From Ilyomonas sp965277535 (lineage in GTDB: Bacteria; Bacteroidota; Bacteroidia; Chitinophagales; Chitinophagaceae), in the NCBI GenBank assembly GCA_965277535.1, contig OZ255825.1, forward strand, positions 3,906,001 to 3,970,000: DNA of 64,000 nucleotides. Direction: 5' to 3'. The translations under genes and the position numbers were made by a program. Below the pieces are notes generated by a model that did no database searches, was not told the DNA's origin, and saw only the letters and a list, made by a program, of their open reading frames with translations. Numbering within the stretch: position 1 is the stretch's first letter; every line of letters starts with the position of its first letter. Of this stretch, positions 60,899 to 64,000 are shown one piece after another.

Positions 60899-63364
60899 GT
60901 GTATACCATTGCTTCCATTGCTAAAGTTATCAATGCAAAAGCTGCACTGGCAAACGCTTCTGCTCCTGTTGAACATTTGCTTACGGATAGCCGCCGCATT
61001 GCTTTTCCCACTACCTCTTTGTTTTTTGCGCTCACTTCTCCGCACCGCGATGGACACGATTTTATAGAAGAACTGTACGGGCAAGGTGTTCAGAATTTTG
61101 TAGTGAAACAAACGTTCGAAAATGCCGCGTTTCCAAACGCTAATTTTTTATACGTTGATAACACCTTACTGGCTTTGCAACATCTGGCAGCGTGGCACCG
61201 AAGTCATTTTCAGTATCCTGTTATCGGTATTACGGGTAGCAATGGAAAAACAATTGTGAAAGAATGGTTGTATCAACTATTATCTTCTCAATTTAACATT
61301 GTTCGAAGCCCAAGAAGTTACAACTCGCAAATTGGTGTTCCGTTAAGTGTTTGGCAGATGACAGCCGAACATAATCTTGCCATTTTTGAAGCTGGTATTT
61401 CGATGCCGAACGAAATGCAGGCATTGCAAAATATTATTCAACCTACCATCGGAATTTTGACCAACATTGGCGAAGCACACAGCGAAAACTTTAGGAGCAA
61501 AGAAGAGAAAACAAAGGAAAAAATAAAGCTGTTTGCAAATTCTCAAATCGTGTTTTACAACCGCGATAATGCCATCATTCAAAACGAAATTGTACAGCTT
61601 GCAAAGGCACATTTGTTTTCGTGGGGAATATCAACCAGCAACAATCAACTCCAAATTCTTTCGGTTGAAAAAAGGGCGAAACAAACAATCATAACTGCAG
61701 TTTATCAAAACAAAAATATCACACTCACCATTCCTTTTACCGATGATGCTTCTATCGAAAATTGTATTTCCTGCTGGTGCGTGTGCTTATATTTTGGTTT
61801 GGCTGAAAGGCTATGGCAGCAAGCATTCCAGCAGTTACATGCGATGAACATGCGATTGCAGTTGGTAAAAGCCGTCAATGGCTGCTCTCTCATTAATGAC
61901 AGTTATAGTTTTGATATTTACTCATTCAATATCGCACTCGATTTTTTATTGCAACAGAATCAGTACACAAAAAAAACAGTTATCATTTCCGACTTTGCGG
62001 TTGCAGTTGATGATAAAATGTATCAACAGATTGCAGATATTCTAGGGAGCAAAAAAATCACTCGCGTAATCACAGTTGGTGAAGTTTGGTTTCGCCTGAA
62101 AAATTTGCTCCAAAACAAAATTGAACAAACGCAACATTTCGTAACAACACAATCTTTCATTCAGGAATTGAATGCAGTGCCGTTTCATAATGAAGCCATC
62201 TTATTAAAAGGCGCACGCCGGTTTCAGTTTGAAAACATTGTGGCACAGTTAGAAGAAAAAGTGCATCGCACGGTGATGGAAATTAACTTAACCGCACTTG
62301 CTCATAACCTCAAACAATACCAGCAACAATTGCAGCCGGGAACAAAGCTGATGGCAATGATAAAAGCCGGTGGCTATGGCAGCGGCAGTGCTGAAGTGGC
62401 TAATGTGTTGCAGTTTCATAACATAGATTATGTAGCGGTGGCGTATGCCGATGAAGGCACTGAACTGCGCAAAGCCAGCATTCGTTTGCCGGTGATGGTT
62501 TTGAATGTTGACGAAGCTGCATTTGAAACCATTATTGAAAACAATTTGGAACCCGAATTGTTTTCTTTTGCCATAATTTCTAAGTTCGATGAATACCTGT
62601 TGCAGCAAGGCATTCAGCAATACCCGGTGCATATCAAATTAGATACGGGAATGCACCGCTTGGGTTTTGAAGAAGGTGATGTTTCGCAACTCATTTCGTT
62701 TTTACAAAACACAAATCGGTTGGCTGTCAAATCTGTTTTAAGTCATTTGGCGGCAAGCGAAGCGCATGAAGAAGATGAGTTTACTTTGCATCAGTATGAA
62801 GTCTTCGCCCGTTGTTGCAACCTGATTGAAGATGCTTTGGGTTACCGTTTTATAAGGCATATTGCTAACTCGGCTGCTATCTTTCGTCATCCTGATATTC
62901 AGTTGGATATGGTACGATTGGGCATCGGTATGTATGGCGTTGACAGTGCTAACGAGCACCAGCTTCAACTGCAAACCGTTTGTACTTTAAAAACTACCAT
63001 TGCGCAACTTCGGCAAGTGAAAAAAGAAGATACGGTAGGATATAACAGGCGGGGAATATTGCACAGAGATTCGCTCATTGCTACCATTCGCATTGGCTAT
63101 GCCGATGGCTTTAGCCGAAGATTGAGCAATGGGGCTGGTTTTGTTTATTTGCAGGGCAAAAAAGCGCCTGTTGTTGGTGCCGTTTGCATGGACATGACGA
63201 TGGTTGATGTTACTGATATTGATGGTGTGCAGGAAGGCGATGAAGTGGAAGTGTTTGGCAGTAACATTCCCGTGCAGGAAGTTGCCAAACAGTGTGGTAC
63301 CATTGCTTACGAAATTTTAACAGGCATTAGCCAGCGTGTGAAACGCATTTACATTGAAGAATGA
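60899..63364 (+). CDS. Bifunctional MurF ligase / alanine racemase
   Basis: An 821-residue fusion that makes D-alanine and adds D-Ala-D-Ala to the cell-wall tripeptide. The N-terminal half is UDP-MurNAc-tripeptide:D-Ala-D-Ala ligase, with the ATP loop GITGSNGKTIVKEWLYQLL, then SYNSQIGVPLSVWQ and ILTNIGEAHSENF. From about residue 460 it is alanine racemase: TKLMAMIKAGGYGSG holds the PLP lysine (family KAxxYGxG), and IRIGYADGFSRRLSNG holds the catalytic Tyr. CMDMTMVDVTDI follows. The GTG at 60899 is used because the family starts MYTIASIA... exactly there. Fused MurF-Alr is common in Bacteroidota. The domains are complete, so both activities are expected. Confidence 0.94.
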   Translation: MYTIASIAKVINAKAALANASAPVEHLLTDSRRIAFPTTSLFFALTSPHRDGHDFIEELYGQGVQNFVVKQTFENAAFPNANFLYVDNTLLALQHLAAWHRSHFQYPVIGITGSNGKTIVKEWLYQLLSSQFNIVRSPRSYNSQIGVPLSVWQMTAEHNLAIFEAGISMPNEMQALQNIIQPTIGILTNIGEAHSENFRSKEEKTKEKIKLFANSQIVFYNRDNAIIQNEIVQLAKAHLFSWGISTSNNQLQILSVEKRAKQTIITAVYQNKNITLTIPFTDDASIENCISCWCVCLYFGLAERLWQQAFQQLHAMNMRLQLVKAVNGCSLINDSYSFDIYSFNIALDFLLQQNQYTKKTVIISDFAVAVDDKMYQQIADILGSKKITRVITVGEVWFRLKNLLQNKIEQTQHFVTTQSFIQELNAVPFHNEAILLKGARRFQFENIVAQLEEKVHRTVMEINLTALAHNLKQYQQQLQPGTKLMAMIKAGGYGSGSAEVANVLQFHNIDYVAVAYADEGTELRKASIRLPVMVLNVDEAAFETIIENNLEPELFSFAIISKFDEYLLQQGIQQYPVHIKLDTGMHRLGFEEGDVSQLISFLQNTNRLAVKSVLSHLAASEAHEEDEFTLHQYEVFARCCNLIEDALGYRFIRHIANSAAIFRHPDIQLDMVRLGIGMYGVDSANEHQLQLQTVCTLKTTIAQLRQVKKEDTVGYNRRGILHRDSLIATIRIGYADGFSRRLSNGAGFVYLQGKKAPVVGAVCMDMTMVDVTDIDGVQEGDEVEVFGSNIPVQEVAKQCGTIAYEILTGISQRVKRIYIEE

Positions 63365-63493
63365 TGCGATGTACGATGTTAGATGTGGGATGTACGATGT
63401 GAGAAATGCTCACTATATTCATCTGCGATAATCTGCGTCATCTGCGGGCAACTATATTTTCAAAATAAAGAACATCCAAAATTTATTTTCATC

Positions 63494-64000
63494 ATGCTGA
63501 ACCGAATTGCTTCCTTTTTGTTTTTGCCTCTTTTTTTTGTATTCGCACAAACTAGTTTTTCACAACCAGCACAACGTCCCAAGCCATCGCCCGTGCAACA
63601 ACAGTGGAGGCAGATGGAGTTTTACTTATTCACTCACTTCGGTCCAAATACATTTACCGATTTGGAATGGGGCAAAGGCAGCGAAAAAGAAGAAGTGTTC
63701 AATCCTACCAATTTGGATTGCAAACAATGGTGTCGCATTGCCAAAGCGGCTGGTGCAAAAGGCATTATCATTACGGCAAAGCATCACGATGGATTTTGTT
63801 TGTGGCCCAGTCAATACAGCACGCATACAGTAAAAGAAAGTTCGTGGAGGGGAGGCAAAGGCGATGTGTTAAAAGAGCTTTCCGACGCTTGTAAAGAGTA
63901 CGGTTTGAAGATGGGTGTTTACTTATCGCCGTGGGATAGAAACCATCCCAAATATGGCACCGCCGAATACAATGAAGTGTTCATCAACATGATGAAAGAA
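63494..64000 (+). CDS. GH29 alpha-L-fucosidase, N-terminal part
   Basis: An exported fucosidase running off the right edge after 169 codons. The signal peptide (IASFLFLPLFFVFAQ) is followed by WRQMEFYLFTHFGPNTFTD and the conserved ITAKHHDGFCLWPSQYSTHTVKES and MGVYLSPWDRNHP of glycoside hydrolase family 29, which removes alpha-L-fucose from glycans. The catalytic Asp lies beyond the window. The ATG at 63494 starts the signal peptide, whose codons overlap a TTTGTTTTTGC copy (63517-63527). The leader has ATCTGCGTCATCTGCGG-type repeated words. Confidence 0.9.
   Translation, partial: MLNRIASFLFLPLFFVFAQTSFSQPAQRPKPSPVQQQWRQMEFYLFTHFGPNTFTDLEWGKGSEKEEVFNPTNLDCKQWCRIAKAAGAKGIIITAKHHDGFCLWPSQYSTHTVKESSWRGGKGDVLKELSDACKEYGLKMGVYLSPWDRNHPKYGTAEYNEVFINMMKE

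Larger units (their letters stand above)
2725..63527. repeat. Dispersed 11-mer GCAAAAACAAA (23 exact copies) and variant GCAAAACCAAA (8 copies)
   Basis: This entry covers a scattered family, not a continuous feature. Exact copies on the plus strand start at 2725, 5512, 6435, 13802, 21811, 23978, 32645, 38597, 41145, 43170, 51362 and 52589. Inverted copies start at 11866, 14934, 28536, 37921, 38454, 48974, 51042, 53027, 58345, 58754 and 63517. The variant occurs at 33794, 47064 and 52321 (plus) and 5979, 7245, 31366, 44886 and 60534 (inverted). Fourteen exact copies lie inside genes in all reading frames and nine in intergenic DNA. Counts are by eye and may miss some. Confidence 0.85.

Overview
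The window comes from a member of the Bacteroidota, most likely family Chitinophagaceae. The sequence-level reasons are a SusC/SusD pair driven by a FecI-type sigma factor and FecR, a PorP/SprF protein beside a giant PKD-repeat protein with a gliding-type C-terminal sorting domain, a fused MurF-alanine racemase, a kdp locus with a porin-like gene and a split KdpD, A-rich leaders instead of Shine-Dalgarno sites, and TAnnTTTG-like -7 elements. No rRNA, tRNA, CRISPR array, insertion sequence or phage was seen.

Layout. 1-3.4 kb: end of a potassium (kdp) locus (beta-barrel porin end, kinase-less KdpD, separate histidine kinase). 3.6-14.7 kb: mixed genes (C1-type peptidase lipoprotein, Lys/Asp heptad-repeat protein, TauE/SafE exporter, CBM20-esterase, POT transporter, a GNAT gene interrupted by an in-frame TGA, GH63-like glucosidase, small conserved proteins). 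14.9-21.7 kb: three secreted carbohydrate enzymes in a row (AGE epimerase fused to a beta-propeller, GH2, GH28). 23.0-31.2 kb: ECF sigma, FecR, SusC, SusD and a LamG lipoprotein, closed by a terminator. 31.3-40.8 kb: an ABC sugar importer operon (binding lipoprotein, two permeases, ATPase) interleaved with a Gfo/Idh/MocA oxidoreductase, two GH130 phosphorylase-type proteins and an alpha/alpha-toroid lipoprotein. 40.8-49 kb: DMT exporter, seven-haem cytochrome, membrane proteins, dienelactone hydrolase, AI-2E exporter, two esterases. 49.2-53 kb: atpD-atpC, pdxA, rsmG. 53.4-60.5 kb: type IX secretion cargo (15 PKD-like repeats), PorP/SprF, and a CTD-only protein. 60.9-64 kb: murF-alr fusion and the start of a GH29 fucosidase.

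How it may work together: the FecI/FecR/SusC set looks like a glycan-sensing uptake system. The following ABC/GH130 operon would import oligosaccharides and phosphorolyse beta-mannosides in the cytoplasm, which is an uncommon pairing in this phylum. The neighbouring secreted GH2, GH28, GH29 and AGE-family enzymes fit plant polysaccharide use.

The most unusual signal is not a gene. The 11-mer GCAAAAACAAA occurs at least 23 times by my reading, about equally on both strands, in every reading frame inside genes, and in or next to transcription terminators. The near variant GCAAAACCAAA occurs at least 8 more times. This resembles DNA uptake sequences of Neisseria and Pasteurellaceae. I know of no such element described in this phylum, but I could not search. 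Several families of palindromic intergenic repeats are also present, two copies lying between genes of the ABC operon.
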